A stretch of DNA of 64,000 nucleotides from Poecilobothrus nobilitatus (Eukaryota > Arthropoda > Insecta > Diptera > Dolichopodidae), in the NCBI GenBank assembly GCA_947095535.1, contig OX352773.1:106406185-106470184 (forward strand), in the 5' to 3' direction. Numbering within the stretch: position 1 is the stretch's first letter; each line of letters begins with the position of its first letter. The position numbers were made by a program, and so were the translations under genes. The notes under the pieces were generated by a model. That model was not told where the DNA came from. It made no database searches and saw only the letters and a program-made list of their open reading frames with translations. Positions 34,417 to 45,054 of this stretch are shown one piece after another.

Positions 34417-37290
34417 ATGGAATTGGATGATGTGATAAATATCGATGAATCCATGAAAGTAAATTATTATACTAGGTTGAATAGTTTTCAAGGTACCTGT
34501 AATTTCGGTGAAAATTGCAATGTTATATATTTAAATATGCAAAGTTTAAAAAATAAATTAGATGATCTAGAGTATCTTTTGAGTAGCTATAAATTTCAGG
34601 TTCACATAGTTGTACTTACTGAAATATGGCTAGGAGAAGGTGAAAATCAATTTTTTAATATTCCTGGTTATTGCAGCTATTTTTCTAATCGCGATGACTC
34701 GTATGGTGGGGTTGCTATTTATGTAGATGAAGGTATTAATAGCACAGCCATTTATGAAGAAAAAGTTAATAAGTCAAATATGTTAGTAGTTAAACTGATA
34801 AAAGAATATATAAACATAATGTCTATATATAGGTCTCCTGAAACTAGAATTTCCGTATTCTTAGACAAAATTAATGAATGGACGATAAGGTTTAATAATA
34901 CATTGATATTTGGTGATTTTAATATTAATTTACTGAATAAAAATAGCCGCGATATAAAAACTTATACTAATAATTTACTTAGTAATGGATATCTAGTATA
35001 TAACCAAATATCCGAGCGTTTTGCTACCCGCAAGGGTAAAACTACAAATACGATAATTGATCATTTTATCACCGACTTAGTGAGATTCAGTTATTTTTTC
35101 CATATATTAGATACAACGCTATCGGATCACCAACAGTTTCTTATTAGTTTTGATTGCAAGTTTAGCAAGAACACACAAATAAATTTCAAAACAGTTCTAA
35201 ACTATGAAAATATATCTAAAAATTGTATTTGGTCTAACTTAAATTCATATACAAACTTTGATCATATCGTATCAGATTTAAGTTTCATTATAAGAAATAA
35301 TACAAGAAAGGTCCCTATAGTTGGCAATAAAAAAAAGAACTATTGGATGAACGATGTAATTCTAAATAAAATAAAAATTAGAGATTCATATTTTAGATTT
35401 AAAAAAAAATACCCTAATGACTGTCACGTCGCCGAACTGTATGCAAAAAGTAAGAAAGAAGTTAAAAAATTAATTAGGCAAGCGAAAAACAGTTTTTATT
35501 CAAATCAAATCACGCAAAGCCAAAATAATGGCAGAAATCTGTGGAATATTTACAAAAAAATTATATTTAATACAGATGATCCAACTAACAATTTAAAAAT
35601 CAAAGCTCTTAAATATTGTAATAAAACAATAGAGAATGATCATGAAATTGCAGAGACCGTTAATAGTTATTTTATTAATATAACCAAAGAGTTAGAAATT
35701 AAAACAAATCGAATTAATCTAGAATATTTTAATAGATTCTCTTACAATATACAATCACATTTTAACTTACATGATACTGATATTCAAGAAGTTACAGAAG
35801 TTATATCGCAGTTAAGATCAAATGCAGCAACTGGTATTGATAATATTTCAATAAAATTTATCAAAAAATACTCGGATAAATTGATTCCAATATTAATTAA
35901 ATTCATTAATTCAGCTTTTCGTTCTTCAACATTTCCGCAATCATTAAAAATAGCCGTAGTCACTCCAATATTTAAAAGTGGAAGAACGGATATTTGCTCT
36001 AATTATCGCCCAATCTCGGTTTTACCATCTTTTTCAAAAATATTTGAAATCATTATCAGAAACCGGCTGCACAAATTTCTGTATAGCAACCCAATTCTAG
36101 CAGAGGAACAATTTGGGTTTGTAAAATATTCAAATACTACCGCTGCATGTCTTAGTTTAACTGATTACATTTCAAAAGGCATAGATAATCAAAAATATGT
36201 AGCTTGTGTTTTCTTAGACATTCAAAAAGCTTTCGACTGTGTCGATCATGACATTTTGCTTTTAAAATTACATAAATTTAATCTAGATCAATCTAATCTA
36301 AATTTCTTCAGAAGTTATTTGTCAAATAGGCAGCAAGTAGTTCGTATTAACTCTACTAAAAGTCGGTTGGCGTATGTTAAAAGTGGTGTACCGCAGGGAT
36401 CTATCTTGGGTCCAGATTTTTTTAAAATATATATCAATGATATGGCTAAATTAAATTTAAAGGGTGCTCTTCAGCTTTATGCTGAAGATGCCGCTTTAAA
36501 ATACGCCGAAAGCACTGAGAGTGAACTAGTAGATTGGATAAGAGAAGATCTAAAAAAAATAGAGGAATTTCTAGGACATCATCGATTACTACTAAATTTC
36601 CGCAAAACCAAAGTAATATTCTTTGAAAATAAAAAGTTTTCTAATTCTATAATTTCATATGGTAACCATACTATCGAATCGGTTAAAACTTTTAACTACT
36701 TAGGTTTAATCCTAGATAGTAAATTGAAATGGTTCGAGCATATTGATTATATAGCTAAAAAAACTAGTCCTTACATTTTCATATTAAAAAGACTTCGTAA
36801 CTATCTATCTAAATCCGCTATGTTTTCAATTTACTCATCTTATATTTTATCTAATGTAACATACCTAAACCCCATTTGGAACAATGCTTCGAATTTTATG
36901 TTAAAAAAACTAGATATTCTTGTAAAAAAAAGTATTAAAGTTATACACAGATATCCATTGCTATGTCCCACTAACATGTTATATTCAGAAAAATATCTAA
37001 GCTTTTGTGCCATTTGTGAGCGTGAAACGTATTTGCTATCATATAAAATCACTAACAATTTAATCAAACATAACTTCATTCTGGATAGGATGTTAAATAT
37101 TCATACTCACAATACCAGGAACAAAACAAATTTTTATTTATCTCTTTTCAAAACTAATAGTCAAAAAAACAATTGTCTATACAATTGCTTAAAAAAGTTT
37201 AATAAATTGCCTAATACTTTAAAAGAGGTTGATAGTATCGCAAATTTTAAGAAATTAATTTTAGAATTTATACGTTCTAAAATTACATGA
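34417..37290 (+). CDS. LINE endonuclease-reverse transcriptase, 957 aa, YADD changed to YAED
   Basis: Uninterrupted frame from ATG 34417. The N-terminal apurinic-type endonuclease has VIYLNMQSLKNKLDD, Glu69 (LTEIW), GDFNINL with Asp167, and TTLSDHQ with Asp237-His238, all expected catalytic residues. RT: SNYRPISVLPSFSK, VFLDIQKAFDCVDHD (Asp601, motif A), GVPQGSILGP (from Gly657, motif B-like), then LQLYAEDAALKYAE. Here the first Asp of the YADD pair is Glu690 (codon GAA). FNYLGLILDSKLKW and a C-terminal HNTRNK box follow. It is CR1/Jockey-like by these motifs. No separate ORF1 precedes it. Preservation of the frame points to recent insertion, but the Glu would probably cripple polymerisation unless tolerated. 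Confidence 0.93.
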   Translation: MELDDVINIDESMKVNYYTRLNSFQGTCNFGENCNVIYLNMQSLKNKLDDLEYLLSSYKFQVHIVVLTEIWLGEGENQFFNIPGYCSYFSNRDDSYGGVAIYVDEGINSTAIYEEKVNKSNMLVVKLIKEYINIMSIYRSPETRISVFLDKINEWTIRFNNTLIFGDFNINLLNKNSRDIKTYTNNLLSNGYLVYNQISERFATRKGKTTNTIIDHFITDLVRFSYFFHILDTTLSDHQQFLISFDCKFSKNTQINFKTVLNYENISKNCIWSNLNSYTNFDHIVSDLSFIIRNNTRKVPIVGNKKKNYWMNDVILNKIKIRDSYFRFKKKYPNDCHVAELYAKSKKEVKKLIRQAKNSFYSNQITQSQNNGRNLWNIYKKIIFNTDDPTNNLKIKALKYCNKTIENDHEIAETVNSYFINITKELEIKTNRINLEYFNRFSYNIQSHFNLHDTDIQEVTEVISQLRSNAATGIDNISIKFIKKYSDKLIPILIKFINSAFRSSTFPQSLKIAVVTPIFKSGRTDICSNYRPISVLPSFSKIFEIIIRNRLHKFLYSNPILAEEQFGFVKYSNTTAACLSLTDYISKGIDNQKYVACVFLDIQKAFDCVDHDILLLKLHKFNLDQSNLNFFRSYLSNRQQVVRINSTKSRLAYVKSGVPQGSILGPDFFKIYINDMAKLNLKGALQLYAEDAALKYAESTESELVDWIREDLKKIEEFLGHHRLLLNFRKTKVIFFENKKFSNSIISYGNHTIESVKTFNYLGLILDSKLKWFEHIDYIAKKTSPYIFILKRLRNYLSKSAMFSIYSSYILSNVTYLNPIWNNASNFMLKKLDILVKKSIKVIHRYPLLCPTNMLYSEKYLSFCAICERETYLLSYKITNNLIKHNFILDRMLNIHTHNTRNKTNFYLSLFKTNSQKNNCLYNCLKKFNKLPNTLKEVDSIANFKKLILEFIRSKIT

Positions 37291-38440
37291 AGATTTAATT
37301 TTAATTTAAAAATAATTTAATGAAGAAAGAAGGGAAAGAAGAGAAAAAAAGAAAAAGAACAAAAAAAAAAAAAGTTTTTAGTGTGAATTTTTTAATTGAT
37401 TTTTTAGTTTGAATTTGGTTTGAAAATTAAAAAAGAATTATTTGTACAAAACAGCAAAAAATAGTAAGATCAGACAGCCGATATCGGCTAAGGTCGCATA
37501 ACCAATTAAAAAAAAACAAAACCTTATTCTAAAATATCACATATAAATTATTATAAAACTGTATTCAATATTGTAATTACTTTGTTTGGATTTATCACTG
37601 TATCCACATACTTATTTTGTAATTAAAAATTTAAATGTTAACAATATAGAATTAATAAATTAATAAAGAAAAAAAAAAAAAAAAAAAAGAATGTAATAAT
37701 AAAAAAAAAATTTCTACATGTAAAAGTAGACATTCAAACACTGTATATACTATATATATATACTGTATATACTGTATATACTAAGAATATACAGTTCTAT
37801 ACTTTAAATTTCTTTTATGATCATTATATTTTTCAGAATCTTAATAAATTCACAATAAATTCTTAACATAAACTCGTTATTACTTGAATATTGTAATTTT
37901 TGAAAACCAGAAATTATACTATCATAGTTAATTTAACTTTTAACTAGTGATTTGTATACTCGTATATTAATTTAACAATAACAAAACAAGTCTTAATTTT
38001 TTTTTTAGTTTAGTTTAAAACTAAAAATTTTTGAATTATTTTTATTCCATACAAAAACAAAAAAAATAAACATAAATGCATATCAAGAGTAAAGAGTATG
38101 TCTTTAGTTTAATCAGTTCCATATTTTTGTTTTATTTATTTTGCTGTTTGTTTTCTTTTTATTCATATTTAATGAACATTCTTACTTAAAACTAAAAAAA
38201 ATATCTTACACGACATGCAGTCAGCTAATTAATGACTTTCGGTTTCTCTTTTCTTTATGCTGACAAAAAAAAAAAAAACTAAAACAGGATTACACTTTTT
38301 CTTTTCAATTTTAAAGATGCACTGTAGATTTAAAAATAAAAAAAATTTTCTGTTTTTTATTTTTATATAAAAAAATTTTTTTTGTTTCTGTTTTTTATTT
38401 TTATATAAAAAATTTTTTTTAATTTACATTTGCGTATGAT
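37291..38440. other. LINE 3' end, A-tail and non-coding flank
   Basis: 37291-37688 is the LINE 3' untranslated region ending in an A-run. 37689-38440 is non-coding DNA matched in copy B at 53228-53954. A short TATATACTGTATATACTG array (37743-37780) is longer here than in B. Confidence 0.7.
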
Positions 38441-38590
38441 ACAATAATAATAATAATAACAATAATAATAATAATAATAATAATGATAATAATAATGATA
38501 ATAATAATGATACTAATAAGAATAATAATAATAATGATAATAATAATGATAATAATAATGATAATAATAATAATAATATTAATAATAATG

Positions 38591-38631
<41 letters not shown>

Positions 38632-39091
38632 TATAATAATAATAATAATAATAATAATGATAATAATAATGATAATAATAATGATAATAATAATGATAAT
38701 AATAATGATAATAATAATAATAATGTTAATAATAATAATGATAATAATAATGATAATAATAATGATAATAATGATAATAATGATAATAATAATTTTAATA
38801 ATAATGATAATAATAATGATAATAATAATGACAATAATAAAGATAATAATAATGATAATAATAATAATGATAATAATAATGATAATAATAATGATAATGA
38901 TAATAATAATGATAATAATAATGACAATAATAAAGATAATAATAATGATAATAATAATAATGATAATAATAATGATAATAATAATGATAATGATAATAAT
39001 AATGATAATAATAATGTTAATAATAATGATAATATTAATGATAATAATAATAATAATAATAATAATGATAATAAAATGATAATAATAATAA

Positions 39092-39180
<89 letters not shown>

Positions 39181-39216
39181 GTAATAATTATAATAATAAT
39201 ATAATTATTATTATTA
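38441..39216. repeat. (ATA)n / AATAATGAT microsatellite, copy A
   Basis: About 775 bp of AAT triplets with a higher-order nonamer ATAATGATA and scattered point changes. The matching array in copy B is about 100 bp shorter. Open frames here are artefacts of the triplet repeat. Confidence 0.97.
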
Positions 39217-39365
39217 TTAATATTTATGTTTTTTTTTTCTTTATTTATTACTTAATTCAAGTATTTACATATTACATTTAGATAATTATACTTAATCTAA
39301 AATTTATATTAAAGTTATACAAAGCAAAATTTATTTTATTAAAAAAAAAAATGTATATTTACTTA

Positions 39366-41725
39366 TCTAATAAATAAGGAAGAAATTCTGTTTGTTTGTT
39401 TGTTTGTTTGTTTGTGCCCTTTTCACGTAAAAACCACCAGTCCGAATGCAACCAAATTTTGCAGGAACGTTCCTACGACTCCGGAAAGTGTTACAGGCTG
39501 TATCGCGTTTCCGTTCATTAACCCATTGCGGCCCGAGAGCCATTTAAAGCCGTTTCGTTTTTTGTTGTCCTGCCTAAACGGTTTGATCGATTGAGCTGAA
39601 AGTTTGGACAAATATTCTTCTTATCATTGGACGGGTACCGAAGAAATTTGGATTCAATATGTCACCCGGATTCGGCCCGCCGGGCTTCCAAAAAATTTTT
39701 TATTTCCGATTTATGTCCAATTCTGAAAAAAAGCCTGTGACAAATTTTTATGAAGATCCGGTAACCCGTTTGGGCAGGAGAGCCGAACGAAGTTCATTAA
39801 ATTTTTCTGTTGTCCTGCTTAAACGGTTTGACCAATTGAGTTGAAAATTTACAATAGTGCAGCTTTTTATCACAGGAGCTCATTGAGTTTATTTGGTTAC
39901 GATCCATTAACCCGTTTCGGCACCAGGGGTCAGTGAAGTTTTGTAATTTACGTAGTTGTCGCACTTAAACTGTTTGACCAATTGAGTTAAAAATTTATCA
40001 AAGTGCAGCTCTTTACAACAGGAGCTTACTGAGTTGATTTAGATACGATCCATTAACCCGTTTCGGCACCAGGACTCAATAAATTTTTTTAATTTCATTT
40101 TAATTTCAATTCTACCAATTGAGTTGAAAATTTACAAAAGTGTAGGTTTTTATAGCAAAACCTTTCTGAGTTGATTTGGTTACGATAGATTAACCCATCA
40201 TGCTTCAGGCCATGAAATTCTCATTTTTTGTTGTTGTGCTTAAACGATTTGACCAATTGAAAATTTGTACAGGTATTGCACTTTGGCACACAAACTCATT
40301 CAATAAATTTTGTTGTGATACATTAACACATTTCGACACGATAGACTGTCAAAAAAAAAATTTTGTTTCTAATTTCTGTCTAATTTGGCAGGATGAATTT
40401 ATGGTTCTAAATAAAGGCTGTAACAAAATGTTTGTTAATGTTTGTTAACTTATTTCCGCACGAGCACTAATTAATAATATTTTGCCTAATTTTGTGTATT
40501 GTTATTATTATTAAAAAGATATTTCCAACACTCTTTACTTTTAACTATACTGTTTCTAATATTCCATAAAAACCTTTCAATGCAAATTTCTAATATAGAT
40601 TAGTAATTAAACTAACCTTATTAAGTATCTTAAGAATACTGTGTTTAAGTCTTAACAACATAACATTTTCGGCCGTTGTTAAAAAACAGAAACAATCTCC
40701 TACATTAGACAATCATCATGTCATCATTCAGAAATGCATTACTTACATGTGGTCTATACATGTGGTCTACCTATATAAGATGCATGTGTATAACATGTTT
40801 CCCATAAAATATAATTGATATATGTACATGTAGTATGTATAATATCCGTATATTTAAAAATACTATAAACTTAATCAATTAAATTAGAAAACATATTCAC
40901 ATTTCTGTACATCATTTAATCAAAAATGAGCCACTACATATTTAAAGAACAGAAAACCTTACATTCTTATCCATATACAATTTTTACACATATTTTTAAC
41001 CAATCAATTTGGAAACATAATTAGAAAAACTAAACGTAAAAAAAATTCTGGTTGATTTATAAAGGTAAAAAACAATCATGTATTTTTTATATTGAAAATA
41101 TGTTAAACAGAACCTGAAATGTACGCATTTAAAAAGAAGTTTTTTCAAAATTTTAGGAGCTGTCGGTGCTGCTGTAGGATCTCCAACGGTGAGGGTACAT
41201 AAAAAAGTTGTCCTACAACATTACTCTTTTAAGAGACCTATGCATAGTTAATATTTCATTGCTCTTTATTAAACAGTATATAAGTTTTAACAGACGAAGG
41301 GACAGAGCGAACTTAATAACAAAGTTTTCAAAATGTGCTTAAAAGGATAATTCACCAAAACATGAAGTGACATTACTGTCAAAAAAAATATTGATTACAT
41401 CATGGTCTTTTATAATTTAAATACGATTTTATGTTTCGGTATTAAAGAATATATTGTTGAAATTCACTTCGCCGTAATTGTGAACTCAATAGATTATTGA
41501 TTCCTTTAAAATTTTTTTGTAGAAGAATTGTCTCTAATTCTTGGCTCTGTTTATTCAATTTAACTAAATCTAATAAAAAATAGAATATAAACTACCAGAA
41601 TCTGTGAATGCATAATAATAAGTTAACTATATTAAATAAATTATATTAACGTAGAAACAAAAGTTAATAATTTTTATTTCATAAAGTCAATAAAATACTC
41701 CGGGCAACGCCGGGTATTCTGCTAG
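39366..41725 (+). mobile_element. Non-autonomous Helitron, plus strand, 2360 bp
   Basis: Starts TCTAATAAATAAGGAAGAAATTCTG after host A (39365), followed by a TTTG microsatellite. Ends with a short GC hairpin (CCGGGCAACGCCGGG), then TATTCTGCTAG and host T (41726). This is the canonical Helitron A|TC...CTAG|T arrangement. No Rep or helicase motifs can be found. It lies just outside the right end of duplication A. Confidence 0.82.
39510..40330 (+). repeat. Degenerate tandem repeats of about 140-150 bp inside the Helitron
   Basis: Built on CTTAAACGGTTTGACCAATTGAGTTGAAAATTTA (about 39572, 39818, 39966, 40105, 40240) and GATCCATTAACCCGTTTCGGCACCAGG (about 39900, 40045). About five units, becoming more degenerate rightwards. 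Confidence 0.78.
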
Positions 41726-41780
41726 TATTTAATATTTCACAAAATTTTTACAACAAAAAAAGTGAAGAACAATTAAGGAA

Positions 41781-43735
41781 TTATTTTGAATAGTGATTTT
41801 TTATCATATCTTTACTCATGTTTATATTTATTATAGTTTTGTATTGATTCACATTTTTCAACATTCTATTAATCGGCTCGTATTTGCTGTAATTAGTCCT
41901 ATGATATCTAATCGAAAATGTGTTTTCGGACCTGAAACGTGTTCGTGTGTTGATTGAGTTAATTAATATGTTGTTAATATAGTGTGAATTTATATAGTTA
42001 TAAAATACCTGAGTAATAAAAACAATATCCATGACTGTTCGTCTGCATTCTAAAGTATTCATGTCAAGTAATTTGAGACGATTGACATATGGGGGCAATA
42101 TAAGGGGATCAGTCCAATTTAGGTTTCTTAAGGCGAACCTTAGAAAAAGAAAACCATATTTTTTTAAATTATTGAGTATTACACTATGAGGTAGAAGATC
42201 AAACGCTTAACTTAAGTCAGTGTAAACCATGTCAGTTTGGCGCCCAACTTCCATTGTTTTCAAAATAGTTGAAGCTATTTCTGTAAGGTTAGTTGCAGTT
42301 GATCTCTTTTTTACAAATCCATGTTGATCATTCACTATAAATTCAGAACAATAATCATAAATTGCATCAAAGACCATAAGCTCAAACACTTTCGGCAAAC
42401 TAGAAAGTTTAGAAATAGGCCTATAATTCACGACATTACTTTTTGAGTCTTTTTTATGAACTGGCCTTATGTACGATTCTTTCAATAACTTGGGGAACAC
42501 CCCAGAAGAACACCCCAAAAGATTTGTTAAAAAGAAGTGATATATGATTAGATAGGGAATCGGCGAAACGCTTTAAAATAATTTCTGGGACGTTATCTGG
42601 TCCAGGAGCAGAGTTATCACCCAATTTAGTTAGATAAAGCCGTATCGCGGCTGGTGTAAAATCAATATTTTGAAGAGGTAAACTTGTAAAGTCTTCCAAA
42701 TAGTTAAAATTAGATTCATCAATATCGAAAGAAGAAATAGAATAACTACGGGCGAAAAAATTTTTAAAATAATTAGATATAACAATTGAGTCGTTAGAGT
42801 TCTGATCTTTGTAAGACATATAATTTTGATATTGATTGGATTTAAGTTTTGAATTTACAAGCTTCCAAAAAGATTTAGGATCTATTCCAAGTTGCGAAGC
42901 AATTTTACTAATGTAATCTTCATATTTAAGGACTTAGTAAGGATTTGAATGCGGTAAATAAATTTAGAAAATTTGAATAAGAAATATTACCCTTCTTTTT
43001 TAAATATGAATTCCAATCTTTATTTTTTTATTTCTAAGAGTTTTTAGTTCACCATCATACCATGGTGGGCTTGAATTGATATTTCTATCACGAACTCGAG
43101 GAACATACAAGTCAAATCCATGGTAAATTACTTAGTAAAATTTATCAATCGTATTATTTAAATCATTTATGTCTAGTAAAGAATTAAAGTCAATTGAAAG
43201 AAAAAAATTGTTAAGCATATAAAAATTAGTTTTGTAAAAATTAAATTTATATGAGATATTTAATGACGATTTATTTAAACAATTATAATGAAATTGAAAA
43301 CTGAAAGGGAGATGATGACAATCAATTTTTGAAAGAGGTGTTGCCGTCAATATTCTAGTTACATTTACCCAGTTAGAAATAAAAAGAAGGTCTATTTGTT
43401 TGCTAATAGATTTTTAGTTTAAGTGACTTGTTTAAGTCCGCATGCAAGCATACTATCTATAACTGTTAACTCGACATTAGAGGTTAAATTAGTCGGAATG
43501 TGGAAACATTCCTCGTCATGAAGTTGCTAATTAATATTTGGCAAATTAAGATCCCCATATATTATAAGTTTATCAAGGTCAAATAATTTATTATTCAAAG
43601 AATCAACAACTGAGCAGAAATCTTGGTAAACTTTTATATTACTATTTTGAGGAATGTAGCAACATAGAATATAAAGATTTAAAACATTTAAATCAATTTT
43701 AACTGCTATTAAAAACATAAAACAAAAAAGTTTTA
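41781..43735 (-). pseudogene. LINE remnant related to the gypsy-nested LINE, catalytic core deleted
   Basis: Endonuclease part: LCCYIPQNS then DKLIIYGDLNLPNIN at 43718-43527. RT entry: APGPDNVPEIILK near 42620-42580, then ESYIRPVHKKDSKSNVVNYR, DQHGFVKKRSTATNL and DMVYTDLS at 42518-42207. The C-terminal end (LDMNTLECRRTVMDIVF, RFRSENTFSIRYHRTNYS) is at 42098-41781. The palm region with YADD and the PQG turn is missing between about 42180 and 42125. It resembles the nested LINE at 9199-11310 in order and motifs but is clearly diverged. Confidence 0.82.
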
Positions 43736-44286
43736 ATTCTTATTCTCTTCTTTTTTTACTCTACACATTTTTTAAGAAAGGTAGATAGGTTTATTATTTT
43801 GCTATTATAAAGAACAAGTTTTTTATTTTCATTTCCTTTAAATGCAACATTTTTTTCTTTTCAATTTTAAAGATGCTCTGTATAGATTTAAAAATAAAAA
43901 AAATTTTTACCTAGCACGTAGTATTTAAACCAGGTATACAATTTTGTTTCTTAAGGGCGGAGCTACTTCAAATTGCTTAACACTTGACTTCCTACTATAC
44001 AACCATTTGGAACTTATAAGTTAACAACCCACACATACAACCTAACTTAAAACCTCAACCAAAACTAATTTTTGGCTTATAGTAACCAAGGTTCATAAAA
44101 TCAATTGTTCACTTCATTAATCCTGTCTTACAACTTACACAAAATCAACAACCTTCACTTCCTATTATAAGACTATTTGGAACTTTGAAAACAAGTTCTT
44201 GAGTTCTGTAGGTCAGCATGTCGTCCTATATGGGTTGATTTTTTCCGATCCCATAAGTGTCCCATCCCATCCCATCCGTTGTCAGA
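43736..44286. other. Non-coding DNA left of duplication B
   Basis: No gene. 43855-43905 resembles 38300-38345 (CTTTTCAATTTTAAAGATGC). 43980-44170 is a diverged relative of the 112-bp minisatellite at 6151-6473. A CATCCCATCCCATCC run ends at the duplication boundary. Confidence 0.6.
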
Positions 44287-44379
44287 TTTGAATTTTTTAG
44301 GCCCTTATTATCCTAAATCTTATAGCTTTATCAAAAATTAAGATGTTTCTTTTTTGGCCGAAAATGGGTTAAATCCACT

Positions 44380-45050
44380 CGATGATATTTCAAATAGAGC
44401 ACACTTACTAAATTCAAGTCAAGAGACAATTTTGCAAACAGAAATTTTAGACCTAAAAAACAAGTTGCAAAGTATAATTCCTCATAAAAGACCAAGATGA
44501 GGAGTAATAAATGGTGTCGGAACAATGTCTAAATGGTTGTTCGTAACAATGGATGAACAAAATCGACAAAATATAGAAAAACATTTACAAACTGTAGATC
44601 ATAACAACCATTTACTTATAACAAATTATAATGAACAAATCACAATTAATTAGCAATTTCACAAAACAATTAAGCAACTTAAGTCAACTATAGAAGGTAA
44701 CAGAAATATATTATTAAATAAAAATAAATAATTTACAGAAATCGTTTTATGAATTGTATCTTAAAAAGTAAATCTAAATATAATTTTTGTTGACAAAAAT
44801 ATAGAAATAGTACAAGATAATTTAGCTTCAATTAGGCTAAAATGGAGTTGTACACCCTAATATTTTAACAGAAGAAGAAATAGTGAAATACAAAATAAAT
44901 TTTTATAAATTACAATACATAAAATTAGGTTTAGCTCAATTCGAAAAATACTCATTATTATTTGCAATCAAAATTTCAAAAAAAAATAAACAATTTAATT
45001 AGAAATTATCATTCCAATTCCGAATAAAGAATATAAACAAATCAATTATC
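44380..45050 (+). pseudogene. Errantivirus-type envelope remnant, copy B
   Basis: Same fragments as copy A (cleavage-like basic site and SKWLF near 44490-44545, DHNNHLLITNYNEQ near 44600-44640, NILTEEEIVKY near 44860-44890), with the shared stop at the basic site. Slightly longer at the left because copy A lost about 20 bp near 26095. It is deleted directly into the protease at about 45055. Confidence 0.65.
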
Positions 45051-45054
45051 CAGA

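Larger units (their letters stand above)
33577..37688 (+). mobile_element. Near full-length LINE insertion in copy A, with empty site in copy B
   Basis: Both flanks match copy B continuously across 53227|53228 (AATTTTTAA|GAATGTAAT), so the insertion is 4112 bp give or take a few As. It has tandem 5' monomers, one long ORF and an A-rich tail (37664-37688). No target-site duplication longer than a couple of A residues can be seen, because the tail runs into the A/T-rich target. Confidence 0.92.
25998..39303 (+). repeat. Segmental duplication copy A
   Basis: Collinear with 44287-54713 at high identity (roughly 96-98% by eye). It starts at TTTGAATTTTTTAGGCCC and ends at ATACTTAATCTAAAAT. Differences: copy A carries a 4112-bp LINE insertion (33577-37688) absent from B and lacks about 1.6 kb of the nested LINE that B retains. 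B lacks about 300 bp at the env/protease joint. Confidence 0.92.

Noticed and set aside
37743..37780. TATATACTGTATATACTG array as a possible regulatory palindrome
   Set aside because: Reads as a simple dinucleotide/oligonucleotide repeat that varies between copies A and B.
38483..39079. 198-codon Met/Ile-only open frame and its antisense Leu/Ser frame
   Set aside because: Both are translations of an ATA/AATAATGAT microsatellite; the same happens at 53988-54452.
39400..39844. Short frames in the second Helitron resembling a Pro-rich protein
   Set aside because: They fall in the degenerate 145-bp repeat and are not conserved between repeat units.
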